The position numbers and the translations under genes are program-made. Of a stretch of 64,000 nucleotides of DNA, positions 32,460 to 43,022 are shown piece by piece; position 1 is the stretch's first letter, and the number at the start of each line of letters is the position of its first letter. Below the pieces are notes generated by a model. It was not told where the DNA came from. It saw only the letters and a program-made list of their open reading frames with translations, and did no database searches. Where the stretch lies: positions 3,118,501 through 3,182,500 of the forward strand of contig JAEOAD010002183.1 of the NCBI GenBank assembly GCA_036365145.1. Reading direction: 5' to 3'. The DNA is from Orientallactaga sibirica. Lineage: Eukaryota; Chordata; Mammalia; Rodentia; Dipodidae.

Positions 32460-32815
32460 TTTGACCCAAACATGAGGCTACTGTTCGCTCTGTCACGGCT
32501 CCTCTTTTGTCCCTAGGCTCTTATCTCTCTCTTCTATTTTGATGTTTTTTTTTTTTCCCTTTCCTATTATGCATTACTGACATGCCACCATTCCACCAAT
32601 TGGAACATTTGGACTAGCTGACTAGCCATAAAGCTTGTAGAGTCCCCTGCTGGTTAAGATTGTTGATAACTTTTCTCCATCAACAGTCTGCATAGCTCTT
32701 TCCATCATCATGCTAGCTAGCCATGAGGGAGGGGGCTTCTAGTTCAGCTCCAGCTTGATTTCTCAGTGACCTGCAGCCCAAGAATGTGGTATCTTCAGCA
32801 ATAGCGTCTCACCAT
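32460..32815 (-). mobile_element. L1 3' UTR-like sequence, reversed
   Basis: 'catcaacagtctgcatagct' and 'ggcttctagttcagctccag' recall reverse rodent L1 3' sequence. No coding part; the family call is from memory and tentative. Confidence 0.35.
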
Positions 32816-33333
32816 TGTTGTGGGGATTTCTCTGGAATGATTAGTCTGACACCAATGAGAGTGGAAGAGAGGAGTTTATTTATCCAGGGACTGAAGCTGG
32901 AATCACTCCCAAAGAAACTCTGACCTTGAGCTCAACTTTCATTTTATACTTAGCAGCAAGGTGGATTCCATAGCAGCAAAGCAAATCTCATAGCAGCGAG
33001 GTGGGGCAAACAGGCAAGCAGAAACTTTACAAAAACATATGTGGCATTTATCTAGGCAGTTCCATGGCAGTCAGCTATGTATTAAGCTTGCCAACCTCTA
33101 TTTTGTCTCAAACTATTGAAGAAATACCATATATATGTTTCTAGCTTATATTAGTTTAGATGGAGTATAATCAATGTATCTATAAGAAATGTAAATGTGA
33201 GCTGGGCGTGGTGCATGTCTTTAATTCCAGCACTTGGGAGGCAGAGGTAGGAGGATTATTGTGAGTTCAAGGCCACCCTGAGACTAAATAGTGAATTCCA
33301 GGTCAGCCTGAGCTAGAGTGAGACCCTACCTTA

Positions 33334-33381
<48 letters not shown>

Positions 33382-33478
33382 AAATGTAAATGTACCTAGG
33401 ACTTTCAGTGAAGTGATAGATGTTGCACTTCCCTCCTCTGAAACTGCAGCGGGGAGATTTCTCTGATGGTAGCTAACA
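32816..33478 (-). repeat. Possible LTR, reversed, split by a B1
   Basis: On the minus strand it begins TGTTAGC, has 'gtataaaatg' near 32940, AATAAA at 32875-32880, and ends 'ccccacaaca'. A B1 lies at 33199-33335. A fragment of the same sequence is inverted at 39300-39376. No target duplication was found. Confidence 0.4.
33199..33378 (+). mobile_element. B1 SINE with (CA)n tail
   Basis: B1 followed by about 23 CA units. The repeat 'agaaatgtaaatgt' flanks it at 33184-33197 and about 33380. Confidence 0.9.
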
Positions 33479-33755
33479 AGAATTCTGTGACTCTGAGCCT
33501 GACTCCTTTGGACAATATCCTTTGAACCTTATCTCAGGAGACAGCTGCCTGTACTTAATCTTATTTGACAGAACTCTACACTTATGGATGTAAATCTCTC
33601 CTCTCTCCAAGCATGGGATAATTTTAAAAAGGATTGTAAAAGGTATAGAAGTCTGGCACAATCTGAGTTTAGGTCTGCATGTGAATAAAGGCTCTCTCCC
33701 TCTCTTGAAGTGGATTTTGCCTGATTATTCTCATTAACTCATTAATTCCTATAAC
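33479..33755. other. Unassigned stretch
   Basis: Contains 'gtgaataaaggctctctccc' followed by 'cattaattcctataaca', which could be an LTR polyadenylation region, but no second boundary is visible. Confidence 0.25.
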
Positions 33756-33759
33756 AAAC

Positions 33760-34467
33760 TTTCTCCTTCTGACCTCTGGTGGTGGCGGTGGGGGCAATTG
33801 AAGGTCCCTGGGCTACTGGAGGTTTAGGCAGACCTGAGCTGTCAGGCATGACTAAGGGCCCAGGACCCTGAGGTTGCACCCAGCCTAGACCCCTACAATC
33901 TTGCCTTGAGACAGGCAGGAGTGAGGCCGCTCCCTCTCCCCAGCCCGGGGCACCTGGACATCCTGATAAGACTGAGGTTTTGCTTTCCCCAGAGCCTTGT
34001 GACCTTTGTCCACTTATGTCCCTATATGTTAATGAGGAATCAGCCAGTAGCCTTTGTACAGCCACATCCCCCTACAACCCATACCCTATACCTTTTCCGC
34101 CACTACTTAGACCATGTGACCTTTTCCTGCTCACCCAAAGTCTCTACATGCTAATTAGGCATCAGCAGAACCTCTGTACAAACCCATCCCCTTATGACCC
34201 TGTACCTCTTCCCACTCTTCCACAAATGTTTATAAACCCATTCTCCTGACAACAAACGACCTGCCCTCCAATGCTGCCTCCAGGGTGTTTGTTTCCGTCA
34301 CACTCACAGCCACTCAAGACCCTGCTCCACAGTTGCCTGGACGTCTCTGGGGAACCATGGCCACAGGGAACCCAGAAACCACAGGGAGGGGTGGTGGAGG
34401 TGCCTTGTCTGGGACTTTTCACTCCATTGAACCATTGGACAAGAAAAGATGGAGGCTGACAACAATC
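33760..34467 (+). repeat. LTR-like sequence with tandem repeats
   Basis: Two imperfect units of about 115 bases (about 33990-34100 and 34113-34215) each carry 'tgtgacctt', an 'atgttaatgag'/'atgctaattag' motif and 'cctttgtac'/'cctctgtac'. A 'tttataaaccc' TATA-like box follows at about 34229. The layout resembles retroviral U3 enhancer repeats plus promoter. Neither end is fixed. Confidence 0.4.
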
Positions 34468-34472
34468 AGCAC

Positions 34473-34877
34473 TGTAAGGTTCGGGAGTGACCACGACCAC
34501 GCAAACCACTCTGAGTCAAAGATGAAAGCTTTTACTCAGGAAAAGCATGAGCTGCCAGGGCTGACTGTGAAGAGAGGAGCACAGTCAACCTGAGTTTGTA
34601 GATACTGGGCTTTATAGGGCTTTTAGTTGGGGGCAGGTGAGGAAGGGAAAAGAACTCTTTACCTTAGCCATTTCAAATAGCCAGGGTGTTAGACCAGAAC
34701 AGTGACCAGGTGACTTACCAGATAAGCGGCAGGAAACCATGACCTGGGGGCATTGTTAGGCAAGGATGGATAATGGCTGGGTGGTTTCTTGAGGAATATG
34801 GATAATCCACTTCCTTATGTCTCTGCCTCCATCCTGCTGTCCTTGACTCCATTTTAGAAGCCTGTCCCAACCTAACA
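34473..34877 (-). repeat. Solo LTR of the class I retrovirus family
   Basis: 405 bases, colinear with the 5' LTR at 23743-24142. On the plus strand it runs TGTAAGG to CCTAACA and is flanked by the 5-bp target duplication AGCAC at 34468-34472 and 34878-34882. It keeps the TATA box (34611-34620), but the polyadenylation signal reads AGTAAA. No internal sequence remains, as expected after LTR-LTR recombination. Confidence 0.93.
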
Positions 34878-34964
34878 AGCACCTACTGTAATTCAGCACT
34901 TAGCCAAGTGTTCTTTTCTATCTCACCATCTAGCTCTGGTAGGCAACCATGAGCATTGGCAACT

Positions 34965-35148
34965 TTGTTTTGTTTTGTTTTGTTTTGTTTTTTTGAGGTA
35001 GGGTCTCATTCTAGCCCAGGCTGTCCTGTAATTCACTGTTAGTCTCAGGGTGGCCTTGAACTCACAGCGATCCTCCTCCTACTCCTCCGCCCCCCCCCCG
35101 CCCCCGCCAAGTGCTGGGATGAAAGGCGTGTGCCACCACAGCCAGCAG
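34965..35148 (-). mobile_element. B1 SINE
   Basis: Reverse copy with a (GTTTT)n tail and an internal C-rich run near 35090. Confidence 0.88.
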
Positions 35149-36149
35149 GCTCAAGATTTAACGATGCATTTAGTTTGAAGATGCACCTTCATTTCAGGAC
35201 AATTATTTGTTGTAATTAATTCATAGTTGTTTCTCATCTATTCTCATTCTGTCTCTTTATTTTGGTGTCACTTTGAAGGAGAATAGGAGCAAGGTATCTT
35301 TTTATAGGCAGTCAGCCACAGACAGAGGCCCTGACAGGACTAGAACCTGTGTCTGACCAAGCATTATGCAAGACGGCTGCAAACAACAATCCGGCAGTGC
35401 TTCCTGCTTCTTCATGTCTTTCCTGGGCTTGGTACACTTACGGCCTGGTGGAATCATTCTCCTGAGCCCTCCAACCAATTGTTCTCTCCCTTACACACTT
35501 GAGTCTAATGATGAGGCTCATCCTAATTGGAAGTTTGTGATCATAAATGGGCCTGGCATGTGTGTGTAAGTCTCAATTTATCTTCTTGGCCCCTGACTCT
35601 TCTGGCCTTTGCTTTGGTAGGATCTCCCACTTCCCAGCCTGGCCAGGGAAGAAGATTTCTTTGGCCTGGGTGTTTTCCTGCTTGTTTTCTGCATGTGCTT
35701 TTTTTTAATTTAATTTTTTTTTTTTTGATGCTTTCTTGTTTGGGCTACATGTGTGATCTTTCTTAAAGCTCTGAGTCCTTTACAATCTCTTAATCCTCTG
35801 TGACCCCTATATGAGGGGGGTTCTTGTGGCTTGGGCTCTCCTGCTTTGCTTTCCACGTGTGTGAGCCCCTTCTCCAGAGCCTTCTTCCCTGGAGAACTTC
35901 CTATGTGAAGGTGACTTTCCTCCATCTCCCACTCTGGGAAGAGGGAGAATTTCCTTTGGCTTGGACTTCTCTACTAGCCTTCTCTTGTGGATCCTAACTC
36001 TTCCTAAAATAAAGCTTATAATTTATAATTTACCTCACTCTGAGTTCACCCAAAAGTTGGAGTCCACAGGTGGTCTCCTGCATCTTTATGAAATTTAATC
36101 CTTTTCTGGACCCAAAACTCTGCCTTCTCCCTCTCTCCCCTCCTTTCCC
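35149..36149. other. Unassigned stretch, no gene seen
   Basis: Pyrimidine-rich sequence with 'cctaaaataaagcttataat' near 36004, which could be an old LTR or retroposed transcript end. No protein domain recognised. Confidence 0.3.
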
Positions 36150-36215
36150 TCCATGCTGGGGATTAAACCCAGGACTTCTTGCATATGAAGCCCCCTCAGC
36201 TTCCCCCTCTTTTGT
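36150..36215 (-). mobile_element. ID-like SINE fragment
   Basis: Reverse ID motif 'ctggggattaaacccaggac'; the remainder is lost. Confidence 0.45.
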
Positions 36216-36870
36216 GAAATACATTGGCCAGAGATTAGGTCCTAGATTGGTTCTTTCTGTACCTGTCTTTTCTTGCAATTTCGTCCTTTACCTTTAAAAA
36301 AATTTCATTCTGTCTGTTTTTTTTTCTTTTTCAATCTTTCAATCCTTTCCATTAACAAACCTTTGAATTACATGTTTTCTTTCCCAAGAGCTCTTGTTTT
36401 ATTTCTCTTTCTCCACAGATGTCCTGCTCTTGTGGGTTTCTCTAAAGATGCTCATGAGAGGATGTTGTTTCCTTCTGTCCCCTGAACAATGCCTGTTATC
36501 TGTTTGCTCATCTTGGTCCTTTTCTTCTGTGATAACATTGGTTGATAGCCTTTCCTGTTTGTTTAGTGTTTAAACAAAGAAGTGGGATGTTTAGTGTGGA
36601 GCTCTGGAGGTAAGGGGAGTTACCACCGACAGACTGCTTTAGGATGAACATTTAGGCGTTGGACCAGACTCAGGACTGAGGCCAACTAAGGTGAAAGAAA
36701 GAGACAATATGGCCTTCATCAGCAGACTGCTCTTCGTTGGTGGGTGAAATGAAGGACAGCAGCCTACGCCGTTTGAAGCTGCCAAGCTCAGATGCAGCTG
36801 AGTGTTTAAAGGGCCTGAAGCAGGAAGAGGCAAGCAGGGCACAGAATAGGGAAGTTAAAAAATAAAATGG
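36216..36870. other. Unique stretch, no gene seen
   Basis: Nothing recognised. Confidence 0.4.
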
Positions 36871-37165
36871 AGGGCTGGAGAGATGGTTTAGCGGTTAAGG
36901 CGCCTGCCTGATAAGCCTAAGAACGCTAGTTCCAATCTCCAGCGGTTCCAATCTCCAGGTCCCACGTTTAGCCAGATGCAAAGTGACGCAAGGGCGCAAT
37001 GCCGCACTTGCCCACAAGGGGGCGCACGCATCTGGATTTCGTTCACAGCAGCTGAGAGACTGCTGGCGCGCCCATCTCTGTCTCCCTCTCCCTCTCTGCC
37101 TGTCTGTCTCTCTCTCTCTCTCTCTGTAACTCTCTCCAAAAATAAATAATAAAAATAATTTTAAA
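36871..37165 (+). mobile_element. DIP SINE, long subtype with doubled B-box segment
   Basis: Extended core 'gtgacgcaagggcgcaatgc'. The B-box segment is doubled at 36928-36942 and 36944-36958. It is flanked by 'aaaataaaatggag' at both ends. Confidence 0.92.
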
Positions 37166-37186
37166 AATTAAAAAAATAAAATGGAG

Positions 37187-37361
37187 GGCTGGAGAGATGG
37201 CTTAGCGGTTAAGGCCCTTGTCTACAAAACCAAAGGACCCAGGTTCGATTCCAGGACCCACGTAAGCCAGATGCACAAGGAAGCGCATGCATCTGGAGTT
37301 CGTTTGCAGAGGCTAGAGGCCCTGGCGTGTCCATTCTTACTCTCTGCCTCTCTCTCAATGG
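37187..37361 (+). mobile_element. DIP-type SINE, head to tail with previous copy
   Basis: Starts right after the target duplication of the long-subtype copy. It is short-tailed, ending 'ctctctcaatgg'. Confidence 0.9.
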
Positions 37362-37542
37362 AAACACGGTGGTTTCTTTTGCTGACTTGTCTTCCCACGT
37401 ATCACTTAGCCCTCTTCTATAGGAGGATTCTGTTACTGGGTTAGAAGTGGTAACATCTGGAAGCTGAGACAGTCACTTTGACAGATTCATTCTCAAAACA
37501 AACAACCAGATCCCCCATGTTTGTGCAGTGTGACTGACTCTT

Positions 37543-37640
37543 AACTTATGCAGCACTTCATGGATGTATGTGTCATCCTGTGAAGGGGTCCTGCTAATCT
37601 CTGTGCGGTTCTGATTTTAGTTGTCTGCTGAAGCAAGCAT
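37543..37640 (-). pseudogene. U6 snRNA pseudogene, diverged
   Basis: On the minus strand 'gcttgcttcagcagaca', 'actaaaatcagaac', 'cagagattagca' and 'aggatgacac' follow U6 in order. It is more diverged than the copy at 1710 and lacks the same three bases after the ACAGAGA region. Not a functional gene. Confidence 0.72.
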
Positions 37641-39134
37641 GAGCTTGACCTTCCTACACAAAGAGAAGCTCTTGACGTGTCTTTGAGGCCCTTTCCCACT
37701 GAAGGTTATTGCAAAGGGTATTGTGCCCGAGTCTGTTTCTGGAGCTGAGCCTCTCTCTTGAAAAGGTCGCAGAGACCATATTGTGTTGATGCCCGAGAAC
37801 TGCCTTTGCTGTTGACCGAGGTGCAGGTTCTCTGCTGAGTGATTGTCAGAGCCTTTTTCCTCACTTTTAAGGTCACCCATGGTCACTCAGAAAGCTAGAA
37901 CTCTGAGCTCACAGCCATTCTCCAGTTTTGAAGTTGCTTCTAACCTCTTTGGCTCCAAGGCCCTGTGAGAAGAGGATGTAAGAATTAGCCCAGCTACCCT
38001 TCAGAGCTGGCTGGCGTCGGGTCACATAAGGAAAGCTCAAAGCAAAGTGACTCATAGCTGACTTTTATTGATTTGTGTTGTGTAATGTAACTCATCATTT
38101 GCTAGAAGAAATTGCCATGCAGAAAGAAGGAAAATACTCCCAACTGTAAGGAAAAAGGTTTTAGAGGAGTGTTTGAAAGGAAGACACAGGTAGACACCTC
38201 TGGCAAGGAGTACTTTTATTCGGAGGTCACAGAGAGACACCTCCATTTCAGCAGTCCTGACACTGGAAGTGTGTTGGTAGTTTTTTGCAGGGGAGCTTTT
38301 ATCTAGCAAGAGGGTGGAGGGAGAGGGATTAGGGAGTGATGGGAGGAAACTTCTTTCATTTGACAGCCCAGCAGATATCCGCCAGGTATCCAGCTCCCCC
38401 TGGGGCCATACGAGGGGGCAGTTTTGTGTTCTCTGGACAGACTCCTTGGCATTCAGGAGGAATTTTTCCTGTAGACCTTAATAAAAGGATTTGCTAACTC
38501 CTTTCAGAAGGTGGCCAGTGTGGATGCAAGTTCCCAGAAAAGCATTGCATCTGCGGCACCTGCTTTCTAGTGAGTGTGCTGAGAAACTCGTGATCACAAA
38601 GGGATGGAATGTTTCAGGATCAGAGCCAAATTACCTTGGGCTACCTGTGGCCTCTCAATAGCCATTATTGTCCATCTCTGTGCCTGACCTAATATCCTGG
38701 TGACTATCAGTTGATCAGGTGTGATCCTTTTTGGAATGCAAGACAGAACCCAGCTTCCACCAACCCAAGGGCTAAGATGGCATCAGATAGCATCTAAGGC
38801 CTAGGGTGGAGATTTCCCCACTTTGCTGTAACCCTCCTACCTGACGGTCAGCCAGTGTATTTGAAAAGTGCCTTGATTTATGACTTTCCTTTGTTCTGTA
38901 ACTAGAAAACCTTCATGAAATTGTTAATATATTGGAACATGGAATTGGGGTAACCTAAATCTGTGTTCCCTCGACATGGTCACTCATATTTGGCTCCAGA
39001 ATAAACTAATCATCCGTTTGAGGTGAGAGCTGTGTCTTCTACATGGACAACAGCTTGCTATCCTTAGCATTGCTTTTACAGTTGTGAACTTCTACTCACA
39101 GGAAATAAAGTTTGGTATACAGTTTTCTTTATCC
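37641..39134. other. Mostly unique stretch, no gene seen
   Basis: A reversed AATAAA (38215-38220) and nearby purine-rich sequence hint at an old reversed LTR around 38150-38600, but I could not find its ends. Confidence 0.35.
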
Positions 39135-39293
39135 TGTTTTGGTTTGCTTGTTTGTTTGAAGGTAGGGTTTCACTCTAGCCCAGGCTGACCTGGAATTAAC
39201 TATGTAGTCTCAGGGTGGCCTAGAAGTCATGGTGATCCTCCCACTCTGCCTCCCAAGTGCTGGGATTAAAGGCACACACCACCATGCCCTGCT
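39135..39293 (-). mobile_element. B1 SINE
   Basis: Reverse B1, GTTT-rich tail, ends 'cacaccaccatgccctgc'. Confidence 0.88.
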
Positions 39294-39299
39294 CATATT

Positions 39300-39376
39300 T
39301 ACATTTCTTTTAAATACATTGATTATACTCCATCTAAACTAACATAAGCTACAAACATTAGATATATGGTATTTCA
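39300..39376 (+). repeat. Inverted fragment of the LTR-like element at 33121-33195
   Basis: 'gattatactccatctaaact' is the exact reverse complement of sequence at 33157-33176, and the surroundings align as well. Confidence 0.75.
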
Positions 39377-39387
39377 CCATGCCCCGC

Positions 39388-39513
39388 CCTTTATTTGTTT
39401 GTTTTAAAACAGGGTCTCACATTGTAGCTCAGGCTGGCCTCAAACTCACAGCCATCCTCCTGTTTCAGACACTCAGCTACTAGGATTACAGGCACAAATC
39501 CCCACACCTGCCA
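39388..39513 (-). mobile_element. Old B1-like SINE
   Basis: Reverse B1 with 'aacagggtctcacattgtag' and 'attacaggcacaaatcccca'. Confidence 0.65.
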
Positions 39514-39649
39514 TGGCATATAGGTTTAAATGGTTCTTTTATACATTTTTTAACCTTTTATACATTCTTATCACAGACAGAATTATATTACACAAGGTAA
39601 ATTGTATATTTGAAAGGATGCTTAAGTATGCATTTAAAAAATACACATT

Positions 39650-39700
39650 TCTTTCTCTTTCTGTCTCTTTCTCTCTCTCTCAAATAAATAAATATATTTA
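39650..39700 (+). mobile_element. DIP-type SINE, 3' fragment
   Basis: CT-rich run and AAATAAATAAAT tail only, next to the target sequence 'aatacacattt'. Confidence 0.6.
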
Positions 39701-39713
39701 ATAAAAAGAAAAA

Positions 39714-39925
39714 AAGGCTGGGGAAATGGCTTAGCAGTTAATGCATTTGCCTGCAAAGCCTAAGGACCCCAGTTTGATTCCCCAGTATCCACGTAGACCA
39801 GATGCACAAAGGGGCGCATACATCTAGAGTTCATTTGCAATGACTAGGGGCCCTGGCATGCCCATTCTCTTTCTCTCTAACTGCCTCTTTCACTCTCTCT
39901 CTCAAATAAATAAATATATATATTT
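39714..39925 (+). mobile_element. DIP-type SINE
   Basis: Starts 'aggctggggaaatggcttag'; tail AAATAAATAAATATATA, followed by 'aaatacacatttt'. Confidence 0.88.
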
Positions 39926-39942
39926 TTAAATACACATTTTCT

Positions 39943-40175
39943 GGGGCTGGAGAGATGGCTTGGCGGTTAGGCCCCTGCCTGCCAAGCCTAAGAGGGCTGG
40001 TTCTAATCTCCAGGTCCCACGTTTAGCCAGACCATGATGCAAGGGCGCAATGCCACACTTTCCCACAAGGAGGCACACCCTCTGGAGTTTGTTCACAGCA
40101 TTTGAGAAACTGCTGGCACGCTAATTCTCTCTCTCTCTATCTCTGTAGCTCTCTTTCTCTCTCAAAAAAAAAAAA
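39943..40175 (+). mobile_element. DIP SINE, long subtype
   Basis: Extended core (gatgcaagggcgcaatgcca) with a single B-box segment. A short deletion removes part of 'agatgcaaagtgacg'. Confidence 0.87.
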
Positions 40176-40188
40176 ATATACATTTTTG

Positions 40189-40345
40189 CTCAGACATGGT
40201 GGTGCACGCCTTTAATCCCAGCACTTGGGAGGCAGAGGTAGGAGGATTGCTGTGAGTTCGAGACCACCCTGAAACTACATAGTGAATTCCAGGTTGGCCT
40301 GGGCTACAGTGAGACCCTACCTCAAAAAGTACATAATAAATAAAT
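40189..40345 (+). mobile_element. B1 SINE
   Basis: Starts 'ctcagacatggtggtgcacg'; tail of AATAAATAAA followed by 'aaagtacacactt', a diverged copy of the local target. Confidence 0.87.
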
Positions 40346-40379
40346 AAAATAAAAGTACACACTTTACTTTTTCCTTTCT

Positions 40380-40440
40380 TTCTTTTTGGTTTTTCCAAAG
40401 TAGGGTCTCACTCTAGCCCAGGCCAACCTGGAACTCACAA
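40380..40440 (-). mobile_element. B1 SINE, truncated
   Basis: Reverse fragment 'gtagggtctcactctagccc' ending abruptly at 'ctggaactcac'. Confidence 0.7.
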
Positions 40441-40703
40441 AAGATATTATACCTTCTGGATTTCTCACTCTAGCAGAAACCAACTGTCTATCGTGGGGAT
40501 GTTCAGGGAGCCTCGTGATGGGATCTAGGGCTGAGCCTCCTACCAACTACCATGTGAGTGAACATCCTAAAAGGAACTCGTTCCCTCCCAGTCACACATT
40601 CGGATGATGAAAAAAACTGCTGACATTTCACAGCAAGTGAGAAGGAGAGGGGGGTCCGGAACAGAGAGGGAAAGTAGAAGGTGGCAGGAAACTCTGACTC
40701 TGG

Positions 40704-40705
<2 letters not shown>

Positions 40706-40746
<41 letters not shown>
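40706..40746. repeat. (GA)n microsatellite
   Basis: About 20 GA units in unique sequence. Confidence 0.92.
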
Positions 40747-40751
<5 letters not shown>

Positions 40752-41136
40752 GATAATACTTACATACCTAAACCAGGAGAGGCTGGGAGGCGAGAGAGAA
40801 GAGTGTGTGAGGGGAAGAGGGTTTCAAGCCCTTTGGGGGAAAAGAAAGAAAGGATATTGTACAGCATGGGGTATGGCGGAGGAGGCTGCAGCCACCAAGT
40901 TGGGTCCCCTGCTGAACACTTTTGGGGAAGTAAGGCCTTTGAAGTCACAATTACTGTAACAAGAAGTAGTTCCAGAGCCTAGAGCATGGCTAATTGGAAG
41001 GATGGAGAGGGGGATTACAGCAGGGGATTCTGAGATTCTTACAATGAGAAGGACCCACCTTGCAGAGCCACTCTGAAGTCTTGACCTACACAATAAAGCA
41101 TATAATGTTTATTGTTGTTTTAAAATATTTTGTTTA
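40747..41136. other. Unique stretch, no gene seen
   Basis: Opposing 60-90 codon frames on both strands overlap with no recognisable domain. Confidence 0.4.
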
Positions 41137-41250
41137 GCTGGCATAGTGGTGCATGCCTATAATCTCAGCACTCAGGCGGTTGAGCTAGGAGGATCACTGG
41201 ACTACAGAGTGAGTTCCAAGTCAGCCTGGGCTAAAGTGAGAGTGCTTCAT
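41137..41250 (+). mobile_element. B1 SINE, internally shortened
   Basis: Head 'agctggcatagtggtgcatg' is present; the middle lacks about 25 bases. Confidence 0.75.
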
Positions 41251-41261
41251 AAAACCAAAAT

Positions 41262-41480
41262 AGGCCTGGAGAGATGGCTTAGCGGGTAAGGTGCTTACCT
41301 GCAGAGCCAAAGAATCCAGGTTCGATTCCCCAGGACCCACATAAGCCAGATGCACAGGTGGCACATGTGTCTGGAGTTTGTTTGCAGTAGCTAGAGGCCC
41401 TGGTGTGTCCATTCTCTCATTCTCTCTATCTACCTCTTTCAAACAAATAAAAATAAAATATTTTTTAAAAGTTAAAAAAA
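41262..41480 (+). mobile_element. DIP-type SINE
   Basis: Starts 'aggcctggagagatggctta'; tail 'aacaaataaaaataaaat'. Confidence 0.88.
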
Positions 41481-41610
41481 CAAAATAAATAATATAACAC
41501 TACATTTAAAGTTGTTTCTAAGAGCAATATATAACACTAAATACAATGAGTCATAGTAGACGAGATGAAAGCAACTCATATATATTTCAAAGTAAAAAAC
41601 AGTTCCAGGA

Positions 41611-41785
41611 GCCAGCATGGTGGCACACACCTTTAATCCCAGCACTCGGGAGGCAGAGTTAGGAGGATTGTGGTGAGTTCAAGGCCACCCTGAAACTACA
41701 TAGCGAACTCCTGGTCAGGCTGAGCTAGAGTGAGACCCTACCTCAAAAAACCAAAACCAAAAACAAACAAACAACAACAAAACAG
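41611..41785 (+). mobile_element. B1 SINE
   Basis: From 'gccagcatggtggcacacac' to a CAAAA-rich tail. The flanking 'acagttccag' (41599) recurs as 'acagttccag' (41782). Confidence 0.9.
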
Positions 41786-41806
41786 TTCCAGTATCTATTT
41801 GCAAAT

Positions 41807-41885
41807 ATTTTTTGTTTTGTTTTGTTGTTGCTGTTTTTTTTGATGTGGGGTCTTGATCTAGCCCAGGTGGATCTATTTGGAATTC
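41807..41885 (-). mobile_element. B1 SINE, truncated
   Basis: Reverse fragment with GTTTT tail and 'ggggtcttgatctagcccag'. Confidence 0.6.
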
Positions 41886-42115
41886 TTTACTTTAGAAAAT
41901 ATGATGTTCTTTTGATTAGGGTTTATTTTATTCATTGTTGTCTGTGGATTACAATTATACTGATCTGTTTATTAATGATTCCAGAAGGTGGGGGACTACT
42001 TACTGAGCAAACTACATCTGAAAACAAAGTCAAGAATTTGGAACCCAACAGTGAACACTAGCCCATTCAGGCTATCAGCCCTATGTAACTGTTCCTTTTC
42101 AGCAACAGGTTCAAT

Positions 42116-42687
42116 TGTAGTGCCAGGACCCCCAAATGTGGGTTGGGGTCCTTGGGAGTCACCCAGTGAGACAACAAGACCTAGAAGCTCGACTGCAATT
42201 ACATGGAATTCTTTATTACCAAGCCTAGACTGGGACTCTGTCCACACAAACCAACGCAGTGGGAGTGTGAGAGAGAGCCCCCACTCTTGGGGGAAAGGGT
42301 TTATATAGAGAAGGGATACAGCAGTTACATCATATTGCAACATTTGAAATGGTTGGTTCAAAAAGCGCTCGCGCGGGAACATTTTGAGCTGCTTATCTAG
42401 GATCAGCCACTTGTTTGCAGATTCTTTATTATCTCCGGGATGTCCTAAGACTTCCCAGGAATGAACAATAAGAGAGAGGGAGGGGGTTGGGAAAGAAGCA
42501 AAGGTCAGTACATTAGCCAGCAAGTTCCTCATCTGAGTCAGGCCTGGGCTTTTTTATTTCAGATGGCAGTCTGTTTTGCTATAATGGCTATCTGCTTAAA
42601 AATGGCAGTACTACTGTCAAGCTGGAGCGCTAGCAAGCGGAGTTACAGAAGCTAAAGGCAATATCTTAATTTCTTAGATCTCACACA
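42116..42687 (-). repeat. LTR, class I type, reversed
   Basis: On the minus strand it starts TGTGTGAG, has a TATA box at about 42299-42308 (ctctatataaacc), AATAAA at 42212-42217 and a U5 ending near CCCACA (42137), then TT and TGGGGG. That last feature resembles the start of a tRNA-Pro-type primer site but the match does not continue. An alternative end is CACTACA at 42116. A 178-codon minus frame runs through it without a domain. No target duplication was found. Solo LTR or stub of a provirus remains open. Confidence 0.65.
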
Positions 42688-42869
42688 ATCACCAGGCAAA
42701 TTCTGAGCTGTGGCCAAATGCCTTTGTACTGCAATTTACTTTAGCTCCTCTAGGCAGAAACTGGGGCTCCCTCTGCTGTTCTTCTAGTGAACTACAACAA
42801 CCAAACTGCCAGCTCCCTTATAAATAGGCTAGCCATTTATGAGTTAATTTAATGAAATTCCTTTTCTTT

Positions 42870-43022
42870 TAAAAAAAAAAATATTCATTTATGTGAGAGC
42901 GAGAAAGAGCGAGAGAGACTCATGTGCCACATTTTGCATCTGGCTCTACTACTAGGGAATAGAACCTGGGTTCTTAGGATTTGCAGGCAAGTGCCTTAAC
43001 TGGTAAGCCATCTCTCCAGCCC
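42870..43022 (-). mobile_element. DIP-type SINE, internally shortened
   Basis: Reverse copy missing the 'agggcctccagccactgcaa' region; head end 'aagccatctctccagccc'. Confidence 0.8.

Noticed and set aside
38150..38600. Possible reversed LTR
   Set aside because: An AATAAA and a TATA-like box are present, but no TG...CA ends or flanking duplication could be found.
41996..42532. 178-codon minus-strand frame
   Set aside because: It overlays the LTR promoter, R and U5 regions and has no recognisable domain; a superantigen-type LTR gene was considered, but nothing in it supports that.
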